DNA from: Trichobilharzia szidati
Lineage: Eukaryota; Platyhelminthes; Trematoda; Strigeidida; Schistosomatidae
Direction of reading: 5' to 3'
DNA length: 64,000 nt
Assembly (NCBI GenBank): GCA_944472155.2
Contig: OX235271.1
Location: forward strand, 67,500,416-67,564,415
A model generated the notes under the pieces. That model did not search any database and was not told where the DNA came from. It worked only from the letters and a program-made list of their open reading frames with translations. Shown here piece by piece: positions 44,890 through 56,978 of the stretch. The first letter of the stretch is position 1, and every line of letters begins with the position of its first letter. The position numbers and the translations under genes were made by a program.

Positions 44890-47800
44890 ACTTACACTAA
44901 CCTCGCCTAGTTTACTAGCTTGATAGTTTCCTAGCCGGTCTCAAGCCCGAGTAAAGATGGAGGGGCGGGTGTGGGGCTAACAACCCTACCCCACAAAACC
45001 AATCAACCTGCTAAAGAAACTTCAAAGCACAAGAAAAATATCAGAAATACAAAAAGTGTAGAAAACAAACCTATTCTTTGCTGGAATCGTAGAGGCGAAG
45101 TGACGCGGGTTGGTGAAAGCCTTCGAGAAGCCAGTCAGCCAGCCAGCCGATATGTCTTCTCTCGGTGAAAGCAAGAGTAAGAATGGGGACGTGGAATATC
45201 CGTACAGTGTACGAATTCGGCTGGGAAGGCTGCCTAGGTGGCCACAGAAATGAGAAGATATGGTATAGAAGTGCTGGGAATCTGTGACAGCATATGGAAT
45301 GGCTGTGCACTATCAAAATTGTCAACTGGATAGTCAGTAATCTACTCCCGTCTGGTCGGCCAGATGACAACCATGAGGACACTGAGGTAGTGAGTGGCTA
45401 TCATGATGTCAACAGTGGCAGCCAAAGCCCTAATGCAGTGGGAACCAATTTCATCCCTCAAGATAATAACAGCAAGATTCAACAAACAACGCGGAACAAG
45501 ATAAGAAGGAAGATTTTTTCAGACAACTACAAACAGTAATGGAGAGCGTCCCAAACGGCGACATTAAAATTCTTATGGAAGATGTGAATACCAGCTATGT
45601 GGGAGCAGGTAATACAGGAAGAGAACTTATCATTAGTCGAGAGGCTCTCGCTCGACTGAATGAATGAGAACGGATAACTATTCGCAAACTTCTGCGCTTT
45701 CAATTATTTGGTGATCGGAGGCAGCGTGTACAAACACAAGGATATACACAGAGCAGCATGAATTTCGCCTGATGGACACACTGCAAACCAGGTAGACCTC
45801 ATCGCTGTACTGCTCAAGAAAGTGGAGACGCAGATTGCTGGATACAAAGTCGAAAAGGGGAGCAGATTTGGGTTCAGATGATCATCTAGTTCAAGGAACC
45901 TTCAAGGTGAAGCTAAAAACCCTGAAAGTAACTGGAGACAGGCCACTGTAAGTTCAAGGACAAGACTACAAGGGATGCTTTCACTACAAATCAGATCAGA
46001 GCAAAGTCGGAGACACTGTGTGGTATCACTGAGGAAACGTGTATGGAAGAACACTGTAACTGCCCGAAGGAAACGTGTATAACTGCTCTAGGAAGAAAGA
46101 AGAGACGCGGCAAGGAATGGTTGTCAATGGACACCACCTGGAAGCTAATGGAAGAGGGGACAGGAGGATGGTGAAAGAGAAGATGGCTCAATGAAAGATG
46201 GACAAAAGAACAGAAAGAGAAGCCGAGTTCAATGTACACTGCAGTGAATGAAGACGTGAAGAGTGCTAGGAACGACAAAAGACAATTCTACGACACACTG
46301 GCAACTGAAGCAGAACAGACAGGCCGCAGGTAAAAGAGACCTGGTAACATTATATCAGATGAGCAGGTCTCTTTCCGGGAAAATATCAACTCAAGTGATG
46401 AAATCAATAAAAGACGCTCAAGAGAATCTGCTAACCAGGGAGGAAGAACAAGTAAAACAATGAACTGATCACTTTAGAGGACTGTTGAGTTGACCATCAC
46501 CTGCGACTTTCCCACAAATACCCCCATCACAAACAGCACTCACAGGACTGCCTGACAGTGGACACTAGTCCTCCAAATAAAGCAGAAATCTTGAATGCGA
46601 TCTAGCAACTGAAGTCCGGTCAGGAAGACAGAAGTGCCCGACAGAATGCTCCCCGAAGCACTGAAAATGGACACAGAGGCTGCAGCAGACGTGTTCACGG
46701 CATTATTGCAAGAGGTTTGGATGGAAGGAAGAGCACCTAATGATTGGAAGAAAGGTTACCATGTCAAACTACCAAATAAGGGTGACTTACGCCTCTGCAA
46801 GAGCTAACGTGGAATCATGATGCTGTCCACGCCAAGTAAAATACTAAGTCGCAGCATCCTGGAGAGAATAAAAGATGCACTGGATACAGAAATCCACCCG
46901 AAACAAGCTGGATTCAGAAAGGGCAAATCATGTGCTGATCAAATTGCAACTCTACGCATCATCATCACAGAACAAAGCACAGAATGGCAGTCAAACCTCT
47001 ACCTCAACTTCATCGACATTCAAAGTGTCTTCGATAGACAGCTTAGACCGAGAAGTAATTTGGAAGCTACTTCAACAAAATGGCGCACCTCAAGTCTTTA
47101 ACAACCTCATTCAACAGCTGGCTATATGATAATGTCACGTGTCAAGTGATAGATAAAGTCAAACTCAGCGGGGCGTTTGAAGTGAATACAGGAGTAAGAC
47201 GAGGCTGGCTGCCTATTATCAACGATGATATTCCTAATTCTGGTAGACTGGATTATGCATCTAACTGTGTACTTAGACTGAGAAAACAGGAGTACGTTGG
47301 ATCACTGATAGGAAGACTCAAGAAGATCTAGATTTCCCCCGTGGATAATTTATTTTTAATGTCACACAAACTCGTAGACTTGCAGACGAAAATCAAAAAA
47401 CTGACTGAAGAGGCTGGAAGCGAAGACAGGACTCCAGTTGAACATAGAGAAGACGGAGTGTATGAAGATAACCAAACAACACCAACAGCAACAACCATCA
47501 CCAGTCCCCAACAACGCGAGAGATTTGACAGAGGTTACTTCATTCACTTATCTGACCAACGAGCACGGTTTCAACCACAGGCAGTCGGAACGGATGAAGA
47601 TGTCAGAAGCAGCCAGTCAGAATCGGAAAGGCAAGATACGCCTTCACCAACCTGAAACCAGCTTGAAAATCTTCTGCACTGCACTCAGCCAGTATAAACA
47701 ACAAGATACAGATTTTGAACACAAATGTGAAGTCAGTCAGTTACTTCTTCAATACAAGTCGGAAGCTTGCGATGTGTGTCACGAAAAGCATTTCCAAAAG

Positions 47801-48420
47801 GCAACTGCAGACTTTTATCAACAGCTGCCTTCGCTGCCTCCATGTTGAAAATGAAATGGCCAGCCAGAAAGAATTAGCAACAAGAAACTCTTTTTTTATT
47901 CCTTTACGTTCCCAGTGGAACATAGGGCTTCAAGCTAGTGGCTTGAAGTTTCTGTAGCAGTGTTTATTTTACAGGATGGGGTTGCTAGCCTCATGCCCAA
48001 CCTTTCCTCTTTACCAGTATTATATCTGGCTCAGCGAGGTAAAGGAGTGCGTCGACCGGGGATCGAACCCCGGACCATGTGCAAGGTTGGCGAGCATCCT
48101 AACCGCTGTGCCACCGACACACAACAAGAAACTTTGGGTGGGAGCAAACAAAAAATGAGCCTATCGCTCAACAAATATGTAGGAGAAAATGAGGATGGAT
48201 GGATCGGGCATACGTTGAGAAGGCGCGCCAGGCCATCGCTTGAGTGGAGTCCAAATGGGAGTCGATGAGTGGGTCATCCTTGGGTGACATGGAGGGGATC
48301 GTGTAGTGGGGGGGGAGATAAGAGATTATGGGCAATAATGGAGCCGGATGAAGAGGACAGCAGACAATAGGAAAACGTGGAGATGCGTTGTTGAAGCCCT
48401 ATGTTCCACTTGGAACCTAG
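44890..48420 (+). pseudogene. RTE-type retrotransposon, near full length, dead
   Basis: A 5' UTR-like start (ccggtctcaagcccgagtaa) is followed near 45185 by a MGTWN-R-type start of an APE-like endonuclease, with fragments such as FANFCAF (about 45690) and ISPDGHTANQVD (45760-45800). RT sequence follows: PKQAGFRKGKSCADQIATLR (46817-47101), with frame changes. The catalytic box is lost (VDNLFLMSHK at 47341). The C-terminal region runs to 48420, ending in '..gttccacttggaacctagg'. Dozens of stops and shifts. A SINE-1 copy sits at 47890-48121. Confidence 0.8.
47890..48121 (-). repeat. SINE-1 insertion with perfect 12-bp target duplication
   Basis: A minus-strand full copy with intact A box (TGGCACAGCGGTTAGGA), B box (GGGTTCGATCCC), body and A-rich tail. 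It is flanked by caacaagaaact at 47878-47889 and 48122-48133. This proves insertion of the repeat into the RTE copy and fixes the element's ends. Confidence 0.9.
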
Positions 48421-48547
48421 GAGAATGATAATAACTATGCAATGCTTACAATACAAGAGATTCCACTTCATAAATATGGGACTCATTTGGATAATCTTTC
48501 TTTTGAATCAGTTATTGTTTTTACTGAGTTTAATCTTAAACCAGATT

Positions 48548-48715
48548 TTGCCGATTGCCTCCAATCATCTAATATCAACAATTCGAAGTGTACCGTTATG
48601 GCGAGTCACCTAGAATGCTGGCCACGTTGCAAACTTGACTGAAAGAATTCAGTCTGCACCAAACAAAGGACTAGACACACTACACTGGTTTCTCATTAGT
48701 ATGCAATCAAAGTAT
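48548..48715 (+). repeat. SINE-2 body and tail
   Basis: 'gccgattgcctccaatcatc' then 'gaattcagtctgcaccaaac' and 'gcaatcaaagtatc'. The LTR of the next element follows directly. Confidence 0.65.
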
Positions 48716-48894
48716 CAAAGGTGACTGAAAATTTCTATCACTGTACTGTTTAAATACTTACTGCTGTTTGTTAATGTTTATTATATAAATCACAATTAAT
48801 TCTGCCAAATACCAATTCGTTAATTCCGCCTCCTCTTTGCTTTTTCGTATCCTGTCATTTGGTCATCGCGAAATACTACTATTACAAATAATTA

Positions 48895-49640
48895 TTGCAT
48901 TTCGGCATCGCTATGGAATTAAATAATCTTGGAAAGTATCCTATCAACAGTTCGCCGCGGGAAATCGCCGAATATTTTGAATGCTTTGACACATGGTGTA
49001 TGTCGAAGAATGTTCGTGATGACAAAATTTCAGCTCATTTTATTATTGCAATAGGACTAGATGTCTGTCTAGTGAAAACTCTGTCATTTCCAGATAAACC
49101 GATTTCTCTGCTATATGATAAACTCCATGGACTTCTAACAGATCACTTCCACATAACAACTTTCGAAACAAGAGAGAGGGCTCAGTCCAAAAAACTCGTT
49201 CGTGCACCCAACCAGAAGATTAGAGACTTTATTCTCCAGCCTCAGATACGAACTTCAAAGTGCAACTTTGGAGATCAGCTGCATATTCAACTACGTGATC
49301 GTCTAATTGCTGGATTCAATATCTCGAAGCTAGAGAAAGAGCTGGTTCAGATGCCATCTGCACCTTTCAAACTGCTAGGGATTTATGTATTACGTATGAA
49401 GATGTTAACCGTGAATATCCAGCTCCAACTACGTTAGTGTCTGATGTTATGCCGTCCAAAGTTGATAATACAAGTGTTCATAAAAAGAAATCCAAACTGT
49501 CATCCACATGTTATGGAATGCCGACAGAAAGCTGAAGCAACAAACCGTGTTTTTCCTGTGGAAAGATTCATCTAAGAATCACTTACCTTTTTCAAAGTGC
49601 TAAGTAACATAGATGTGGTAGAATTCGGCACATAAAATCT
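48895..49640 (+). pseudogene. gag remnant with two broken zinc knuckles
   Basis: Open from 48895 to 49437 (180 codons), with a capsid-like pattern (AEYFECFDTWC ... ISLLYDKLHGLLTDHF). After a stop, decayed CCHC-like knuckles are visible in other frames (PCFSCGK near 49537; CGRIRHIKS near 49615). No intact finger. Confidence 0.65.
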
Positions 49641-49755
49641 GTTTACTGGAGTTCGAATACTTATGCTACTCAGAACTCTCATGGTTCTCCTGATTTTTCT
49701 AGTATAATGCAGTCAATGTCTTTCTCAACTTTTTAACAGTACTGAATCTCGCCTA

Positions 49756-50058
49756 ATGAAAGTCTTCATCACAGATTCAAGCAAGTATCACTCTTTTATA
49801 ATTGATACTGGGAGTACTGAATCTATATTTTCTCAGAAAGACTTACTATTGCTTTGTAAGCTTGCCCAAGTCGACCCTACTACTAGCTTCATTACACGTA
49901 TTACTGGTCATAAACTACCTCTTACCAGTACTACTAACGTTGGTTTGAAATCAGAAAGTGGTAGTTTTGTGAACAACCCCTTTCTTGTTAGTGAATACGG
50001 TCCATCTTTATTGAGATTAAAAGCCATTAGATTGTGGAATGTCGAAATCTCACTTTGA
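49756..50058 (+). pseudogene. Aspartic protease remnant
   Basis: FIIDTGSTESIF carries the D-T-G catalytic triad of retroelement proteases, followed by LRLKAIRLW, which appears to be the decayed C-terminal region. Followed by stops. Confidence 0.65.
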
Positions 50059-50124
50059 ACTGAGTTGTTTGATGAATCTTTGTTCAGAGAATTAGTTCGG
50101 TAATGTTCAAAGTATATAAGTGGA

Positions 50125-50806
50125 ATGAAGATTCAGTCCATCCGTTTTGAAATAGAGTATGGTCCCGTCTTCCTGAAGTGCAGATTAATTCCATACGGTT
50201 TTCGAGATGCAGCTAAGAAAGAGTTGGACAAGTTGGTTGAGCAGGGCATACTGCTGCGAGCTGAATCTTCGAGTTGGGCTACTCCTATGGTGACGCCACT
50301 AAAGGCTGATGAGAAACACTGAGAATTCATGGTGACTACCACCTTACACTCAGTAGTCGTCTACAGCCAGATTGTACTACGCTAGAAAGCGAAGACATTC
50401 TTCACAAGCTACATGGCTCAAAATACTTTTTCTAAATACATCTCAAAGACGCTAATTTGCAGATTCCGCTTGACGAAGCTTCTAGTGCACTAACAATCAT
50501 TAATACTCCATTTGGATTGTTCATTTATGAGTTGTCGTTTCTGGTTTGAAGGTTTCATGGACAATATTTTAAAAAGTAATAAATCAGATGATAGATGGAT
50601 TAGATTATGTTGAATCTCATCAAGACGACATTAAAGTTCATGGATGGAACACCGGTTCGAATAATGAACGTCTTTTAAAACTATTCAGGCGTTTCTGTGA
50701 AAAAACAATATTCCGGTTAATCTGTCATCCGTATCATGCTTGGAATTGCACAGCAGACTACAGTGGTTTCAGATCTGAAGCTAGTCGCTTGGCACCTCCT
50801 ATTTAA
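50125..50806 (+). pseudogene. Reverse transcriptase remnant
   Basis: It starts with CRLIPYGFRDAAKKELDKLV and EQGILLRAESSSWATPMV, typical of the Ty3/gypsy RT N-terminus. The middle (50330-50580) is broken by stops. The catalytic box region at 50615-50640 reads SHQDDIKVHG, keeping D-D but with His at the usual Tyr-proximal position. Confidence 0.65.
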
Positions 50807-50910
50807 GCACATTCACCTAATGATATGTCGTCGTTGAGATAATGGATTGGTACAGATGCTTCTCCTGTGGGCATAGCTGCAGTACTTGAGCAGAATGTAC
50901 CACCTGTCAT

Positions 50911-51447
50911 ATGTATTTCACTACGCCTAAGAGTAAACAAGGGTATTCGCAAACCCAGAAAGAGGCTCTAGCAGTTGTATGGGCAATAAGACGCTTGCGC
51001 AAGTATCTCTTTGGCACTAAGTTTCATATAGTTATTGATCATCAGGCTTTGAAATTCATTTATAATCCAGAAAAATCTTTGAATAGATCATCTGCTGCTA
51101 TGGTTCAAAGATGGAGTTTAGAACTAAGTGAATTTGATTACATTACTGAACACAGATCGGCTAAGGATTTACCTCATGCAGACTTCTTATCTCGCTACTC
51201 ATTATTTGAAAATTCTCCTACTGACACTGATTGTTTGTTAGTCCAGCCGTTACCTGTGGATATAGTTCGACTTATAAACGATACTCGGAAATATTACGTG
51301 TTCATTTTAAATGCAACAAAAAGAGGTTGGAATATTCAGTGTAAGCGAAGATTTCCGGACTTTTATAAGCGGAAAGATGAGATTTCAGTCCATCCTAAAG
51401 GATTCTTATGTCTGAATGACAGAATTATTATTCCTCCAACATTATGA
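50911..51447 (+). pseudogene. RNase H and linker of the LTR element
   Basis: YSQTQKEALAVVWAIRRLRK and FHIVIDHQALKFIYNP are RNase H hallmarks, followed by the HADFLSRYS block and then a linker leading to the integrase zinc-binding region. The N-terminal catalytic part (TDASPVGIAAVL, about 50855) is in another frame. Confidence 0.7.
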
Positions 51448-52104
51448 TCTGCGATTTTGGATGATCTTTACTGTGCTCATCTGGGAGCTGATAAGATGAA
51501 ATCATTAGCCCGCCTAACGTGATGGTGGCCGGAAATTGATGCTGACATTTGCAAAAGATCAAAGAGCTGTTCCAGCTGTTTGCATAAAGTGTCTTACGGA
51601 AAGTTATCGTGGAAACCATGGCCTGTGTCTTGTGAGTTTTGACAGCATGTTCTTGCGGATTACTGTCGTCTATTCTTAAATTCATACTGTGCCTTAATTA
51701 TTTTCATAATTATAGACAGTCTCAACGTGAAATTCACTCAAAGAGCTTTGAGGAAGATTTTTAGTCAAGAAGGAATTCCAGCTGTCTTAATTGCCGATAA
51801 TGGTACTCATTTCAATGAGAAGAACTTCAATGATTGGCTTAAACATATAGGTTGTTGTCATCTGTACACAGCACCACATCATCCTCAATCTAACGGGTTG
51901 GCAAACAATTTCGTACGAACAATAAAGAGTGCCATAGCATCAATGAGTCCTAGGAATCTTGACAAGCTAGAGAGATGTGTAGATAACTTCTTACTTCAAT
52001 ACAGCAATGCAGAGCGCACAAGTATCCATGGAAGTCCTGCTGAGCTGTTCAAATCTAGAATTCTCCGAACTCATCCGATGTCCATGACTTCTGATGTACG
52101 TTAA
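51448..52104 (+). pseudogene. Integrase remnant with altered active site
   Basis: After a decayed HHCC region, the open part (51727-52104) has VLIADNGTHF (second Asp of D,D-35-E) and SNGLANNFVRTIK, where the catalytic Glu expected in the 'N-G-x-A-E' motif is Asn. Integration activity is not expected. Confidence 0.7.
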
Positions 52105-52924
52105 TATGGAGGGAATGACTATAGACCTTGTGTTGGAACCATACTACAAAAAATTGGAAATTGAATGGTGAAGATATGAGACACCGAAAATCATTCAGTT
52201 CACAACAGACACATGGATCAAGTGAAAATAAATGAAGTAGATCCTACCGATCACAATTTGAATGGTTCCTTTACTAATCCTGATTTTGTAGATAATTCAG
52301 AAATAAACTTAGATGACAGTGATGAAAACAATATCACAGAATCAGTTAGAAGATTGGAGAGACTTGCAGGCAAAACAAGACCTCATTATAAACATGCAAG
52401 GAGACATTCGACATGTGGCGGATGTGGTGATGGACTATTTCCATTGCTGTATTGTCTAAATACTTACCGTTAATATTTATTATATGGGTTACAATTATTT
52501 CTGCCAAATACAAATTCCTAAGTTCTGCGTTGTTGTTTGATTTCCTGTGATTTGGTCACTACGAAATACTAGTACTGTAGCAAAAGAAGACAAGGGCCAG
52601 ACAACAGATCGTTTATTTAGGAAATCAACAGATATTTCTAGATTTTCATGTACATTATTATAGATTATTGTAGGCAAACAAATACAGTCTTCTGATTGGT
52701 GGTTTCTCTTTGAACGTTAATCTCTCATCTCTTTGTGGCCGTTTATTGAAGTTCAGATTATCTATCTGTAAATTGTGTCCGCCTACGCAAAGTCTGATGT
52801 GGTTGGTTGTTGAATCAGTCTTTGTTCTTATTTTTCTCACGACCAATACTGGGGACGTAAACATTGACTAGCAACGAGCTCTCACCACAATACTACAAAT
52901 AAGTATTACAGTATCCCATATGGT

Positions 52925-53108
52925 CCTACAGGAGGTAAATCGCGAATCCGAATAGCTCAGTGGTTACGTCATTGTCTGCAGTATTGCATGGCTCTGGTTG
53001 AAATCTCAGAAGGGGCATGAGTTCGTTAAAGTTTGCAGATACGCCTTGTTGATGAGTGCCAACTAGCACAAAACCTAGGTACATGGCTTGCTGCCGATTG
53101 TCTCCAGC
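52925..53108 (+). repeat. SINE-2 copy with clear head
   Basis: A box-like ATAGCTCAGTGGTTACG and B-box-like GGTTGAAATCTC, then body 'gatgagtgccaactagcaca' and 'ggcttgctgccgattgtctc'. The tail is missing. Head of this family is best seen here. Confidence 0.7.
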
Positions 53109-53689
53109 CATGTAAAACCAAATATATATTGGCTTAATTTTTTCTAAGCTATTACCCTAAGAGTTTATCTACTTCATACGTTTCTATGCCAACATTTCAC
53201 AACTTGTTGTATTTCATCTTCCATGTCAGTTTTAATTAATGCAGCAGATATTCTCATTTCTACGACCATCGAGACAACCTTTATGCTTATGTGTCTTAAG
53301 TTAATAGGCAAGGATTCCTGGTGGTAGATATTTTTTGTTTACGAATGCTTATTTGTAGAATCCATTTGAAACACTTAAGAAAGATGGTGCTTTCTCGTAG
53401 ATTTGGAAACACCGAAAACTTTTAGACTGAGCCATTTCATTTTATTTTCTCTATTTTACAAATTCAGGTTAAAATTCACCACTCACTTCTGCCATGTTAG
53501 TGACACACGTATTAATCAAGGTAGCTTATGTTAATTAGTCTGTAGGTGCGATATTTAAATTATATGTGAAATGGAAGCAAATTAATTCCCTAAAATATTA
53601 TACTTTCATATTTTACTGGGAGTTAGTCAGCTTTTATAAAACACAAATTACAAATGTCCATGTTTCCAAATGTTAGTTTGTAAGGATTT
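53109..53689. other. Intergenic, nothing recognised
   Basis: No supported feature. Confidence 0.3.
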
Positions 53690-53960
53690 AATTGGTTTCA
53701 AGTCTCATCAGGGACTGATATTAGTCAGGGAACCATTGAAAATCAAGGAGTATCAGACAGTTGTTTCATCTCAGTTTAGGATATATCTCAACAGTGCGCA
53801 CCCATGACCCCATCAGGGACTGAACCAGACGAGCTAGTTGACTATTCAACCACTTGAAAGGAATTCAGTAGGTCACGAATTCTAACTTCTTTCATTCCAT
53901 GATTTTTGCCACCACCGTCCAGTACTTCGCGGTTTCAGTGATTCTCTAACTAATATCAAT
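53690..53960 (-). repeat. Hammerhead SINE (Sm-alpha type), inverted, decayed
   Basis: Minus strand: head with GTTGAATAGTCAACTAGC and B box TGGTTCAGTCCC (about 53822), then GCGCACTG + core TTGAGAT, a decayed stem II, GAAAC, CTGTC, and the 3' body 'gattttcaatggttccctga'. Core position 3 is T. The only inverted copy in which head, ribozyme and body can all be traced in order. Confidence 0.65.
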
Positions 53961-55194
53961 CTGTGGTTAAACCGGCAATGTTCATAAGATGTGTAATATT
54001 AGCATAATGTGATTTTTGTCGGTTTTACTATTCCTTCCTTTAAAATCACAACTTTATTATGTTATCAAACTATTGATTAATTAAGATCACTGTTCCGGTT
54101 GTAGTTATCTCTAAAATCTAAACTAAGCATATGAAGATATCAAGATAAATGTGAAATGGGTAGGCATAAACGAGGTTATTTTACTAGATTATTTGAGTTT
54201 CAGTTAATTACGTAACCCTCCATTGCACTAGCTCACTAAACCCTTTTCAAAACTTTTGTTGCTGTTTGATGCATTTTAGTACAACATTTATTAAATAATA
54301 ACAGATATTAATTGCATAAATTGGTAGTTCTGATAGCTCACCAGCCTTAAAAGCAATATTTCGGCTAAATATAACTAAGAACTCCATCACTCACTTTGAT
54401 GAAAGTACACCCAGCTGATAAGTTCAAACCAGAATGAAATAAATATTCTTCACCTTACTATTATCAGTTGCCTATCAAATAACACTAGAATTAGACCACA
54501 GGCATTATAAGCATTTCCATTCTTGGTGGTCATATACCAAAACAAATTTATCCTTTCAGTCTAGCAAAATATATTTCAATGAATAAAAGTCTTCTTTTCT
54601 TGGTTCTTCTCATTTGTTATACTTCATTACATAATCTTCTGAACGTCAAGTTCCAAAAAATTAAACTCATCGTCATACGCATATTCCATACTAAATTTCT
54701 GTTTAGGTAAGTCTTATGGAATATATTAGGCACATTTGTTTGGGGAGAGATTATTCTTACCAGGTAAAAGAGGTTATCCCACAAAATTCGCATAAATGTG
54801 TTATTGAAGTTGGCTGCTAAAATGAAACTGCACATCACTTCTGCTTTGAGCAATAACAGCTAAGCTGTCTGTGAACTGTTTCAATCACTGGTCACTTCCA
54901 AACAACCGTATGGGTTTGTTTGACAGGTTTACGTGGCTTAATTCTTGAGAAAACTGGAAGCTATCTTTCAAAACGTAGATAAAAATTTCATTTTGAATGA
55001 TAAATTATTAGTTTAAGTTGTGACAAACGAAACTCTTATTCTCAACAGGAGTTTTATCCCTATATAAGATTATGAATTTCGGGTGAAACGTGCGTTAACT
55101 GGAGGCAAAAAAGTCCAGGAAAATACCTTGCATCATTCATTTGTGATTTCTGGAGTTAAAATTTATTCTAGTGTACGACTCTTCAGTAAAGCAA
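53961..55194. other. Intergenic, nothing recognised
   Basis: An open minus-strand stretch at 54853-54617 has no domain that I can support. Confidence 0.3.
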
Positions 55195-55345
55195 ACCAAC
55201 ACTCCACCATAATTTGGACCCAGGATCTTCAGGTTGCAAGGCAAGCCCTTTGACCATTCGATCGCTGGATTGTAATGTATTGACCTGCTGGCTCCAGATA
55301 AAGTGTTAATGTCAACCAATACCATCGATGACATCTGATTCATGT
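55195..55345 (-). repeat. tRNA-like head of an Sm-alpha-type repeat, no ribozyme visible
   Basis: Minus strand: GAATGGTCAAAGGGCTTGCC as A box and CTGGGTCCAAAT in place of the B box, preceded by the same 5' sequence as the copy at 9900-10135 (tggtattggttgaca). The ribozyme part is not recognisable. Confidence 0.45.
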
Positions 55346-55478
55346 TCGATATGATGAATCCAAACAACCGCGGTTTTTGATTTGAACTTCAGGACATGTA
55401 TCCTATTACCCCTAAGGAGCAAGAGATTAATATGCAGAACTGTGTCTGCTGGATGGATTTTGCTCAGTTTTACTTTAG

Positions 55479-55514
55479 AAGCTGGAATTCAAGGACCGTT
55501 GGATTTTCGACCTG
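55479..55514 (+). CDS. Candidate 36-nt micro-exon (weak)
   Basis: The acceptor gttttactttag (to 55478) and donor ctg|gtaaat (55515) bound 36 nt, a multiple of three, open in all frames (phase 0 reads KLEFKDRWIFDL). Schistosomes have micro-exon genes with symmetrical exons of this size. Nothing else around supports a gene, so chance is quite possible. Confidence 0.15.
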
Positions 55515-55936
55515 GTAAATTAATTAATTTTAATTTCGAATGCAATATGAATTCTTTTCAAGTTTATGGATATAAAGTGTCAAAAATCATCCAACTTGGC
55601 CTGATCAAGTAGGCTTTCTAGCAAGTTTATTTCTAACACTTAACTTTTCATGTGGATATTATTTTAAAGATAAATTCATGATATAGTTTTAGCGGTAAAC
55701 CACTTACTTCCTTTGCTGAAATGACCTAATAAAAACAACTTATTTGGCAAAGTTTAATGAAGAATTAACATATTCAAAGAAATGAGATAAAAATATCTAA
55801 GTGATGGATGCTTTCAAAAAGAATAGAACAACTTTTGTGTGAATAATGTTATATAAATTGTTAGTTGTAAAATAAATCATGATGATTGGAGGTTAAATGA
55901 AGTATACGGCCGCTACAAGATTCTAAGTAGCAGTAT

Positions 55937-56186
55937 TTTTTATTCCCTTACGTGGAACATTTATTCCCCTAGTGGAACATATGTGGCTTCTAGCTAGAGT
56001 CTTGAAGTTTCTGTAGCAGTGGTGTCTATTTTTACGGGATGTAGTTGCTAGGCTCATGCCCAACCTTCCGTCCTTACCAGTTCTACTGTTGGCTTAGCGA
56101 GGTAAAGGAGTGTGTCGACTGGGGATCGAACAACTGGCCACCTGCGCGATTGGCGAGCATTCTACCGCTGTGCCACAGACGCACAC
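55937..56186 (-). repeat. SINE-1 insertion with perfect 12-bp target duplication
   Basis: A minus-strand full copy, flanked by aagtagcagtat at 55925-55936 and 56187-56198. The head is slightly decayed (tgtggcacagcggtagaatg), so it is probably older than the copy at 47890 despite the clean duplication. It also carries a short internal duplication of the 3' end block (cttacgtggaacatttattc ... gtggaacat). Confidence 0.85.
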
Positions 56187-56394
56187 AAGTAGCAGTATGC
56201 TAATGAAAAATTCAGTACGCGTTACCAGTTATGTCGCTAGACACAGCTGCTAACGATATCTTCATTTGGCCATGATCATAAAGGCTTCTGCCTAGTTTTC
56301 ATATCAATATATGGTATGTAACATCAATAATAATAATGAGTTGTAAAGATGTGATATTTCGTCAGTTTTCCATTGGGCTATTTTATTTGAGTGC

Positions 56395-56935
56395 CTGGTT
56401 AGAACCTTAATTACGTTTATCAGTTGGTAGAGATTTACATTGATATTTAAAATTTGGATTGCATTCTTTGTGTTGACTGTTGCAGACCTCCACAGTTATT
56501 TCAGAGTAATGAACACCAATACTGCCTTTCTTATATTGAACTTGACATCTTCATCCACGCCGCCTGTAATTGAAATAATGCTGCCTAGATAAATGAAAGA
56601 GGTGACTTTCTTCAAATTTATTCTGTTGATTGTACTTGGCGCTTGTTGATTAGGTGTCTTCATGACGTCAATCATCTTTCCTCTCGAAGTTTATGTTTCT
56701 TCTGCTAATTTGCTGGGATTTTTCTGTAGACCTTCGACTTTGTGTGGCAATAGGCATAAATCGCCCGCAAAGTCCAGAAATCCTAAAATCTTCTTGAATG
56801 TTCAGCATACACTTTTCTTCTTGCTTCACACGGTTTTCTGCATCATCTACCCCATCATAATCAGGAAAGTTATTTCGGTACTTGCTACAAACAAAACGAA
56901 GTCTCATAGCTAAGTAGGTAAAATTTGGAGTCATG
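56395..56935 (-). pseudogene. RTE-type retrotransposon fragment (palm to thumb)
   Basis: The minus strand contains EKSQQISRRNINFERKDDVM (about 56700-56660) and, downstream, 'ctctttcatttatctaggca' and the LWRSATVN-like block, matching the RTE copy at 37735-38610. Catalytic box lost. Confidence 0.65.
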
Positions 56936-56978
56936 GATCATCTCATCTGACTAATATTGTATGCTTATTGAATGCGAT

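Larger units (their letters stand above)
48720..52577 (+). mobile_element. Ty3/gypsy-type LTR retrotransposon, decayed
   Basis: The left LTR (about 48720-48884) and right LTR (about 52414-52577) share blocks such as 'ctgccaaatac', 'atttggtca' and 'cgaaatacta'. In between come gag, protease, RT, RNase H and integrase remnants in the Ty3/gypsy order, on the plus strand. LTR divergence and many stops show an old insertion. Exact ends and target duplication are not resolved. Confidence 0.8.
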
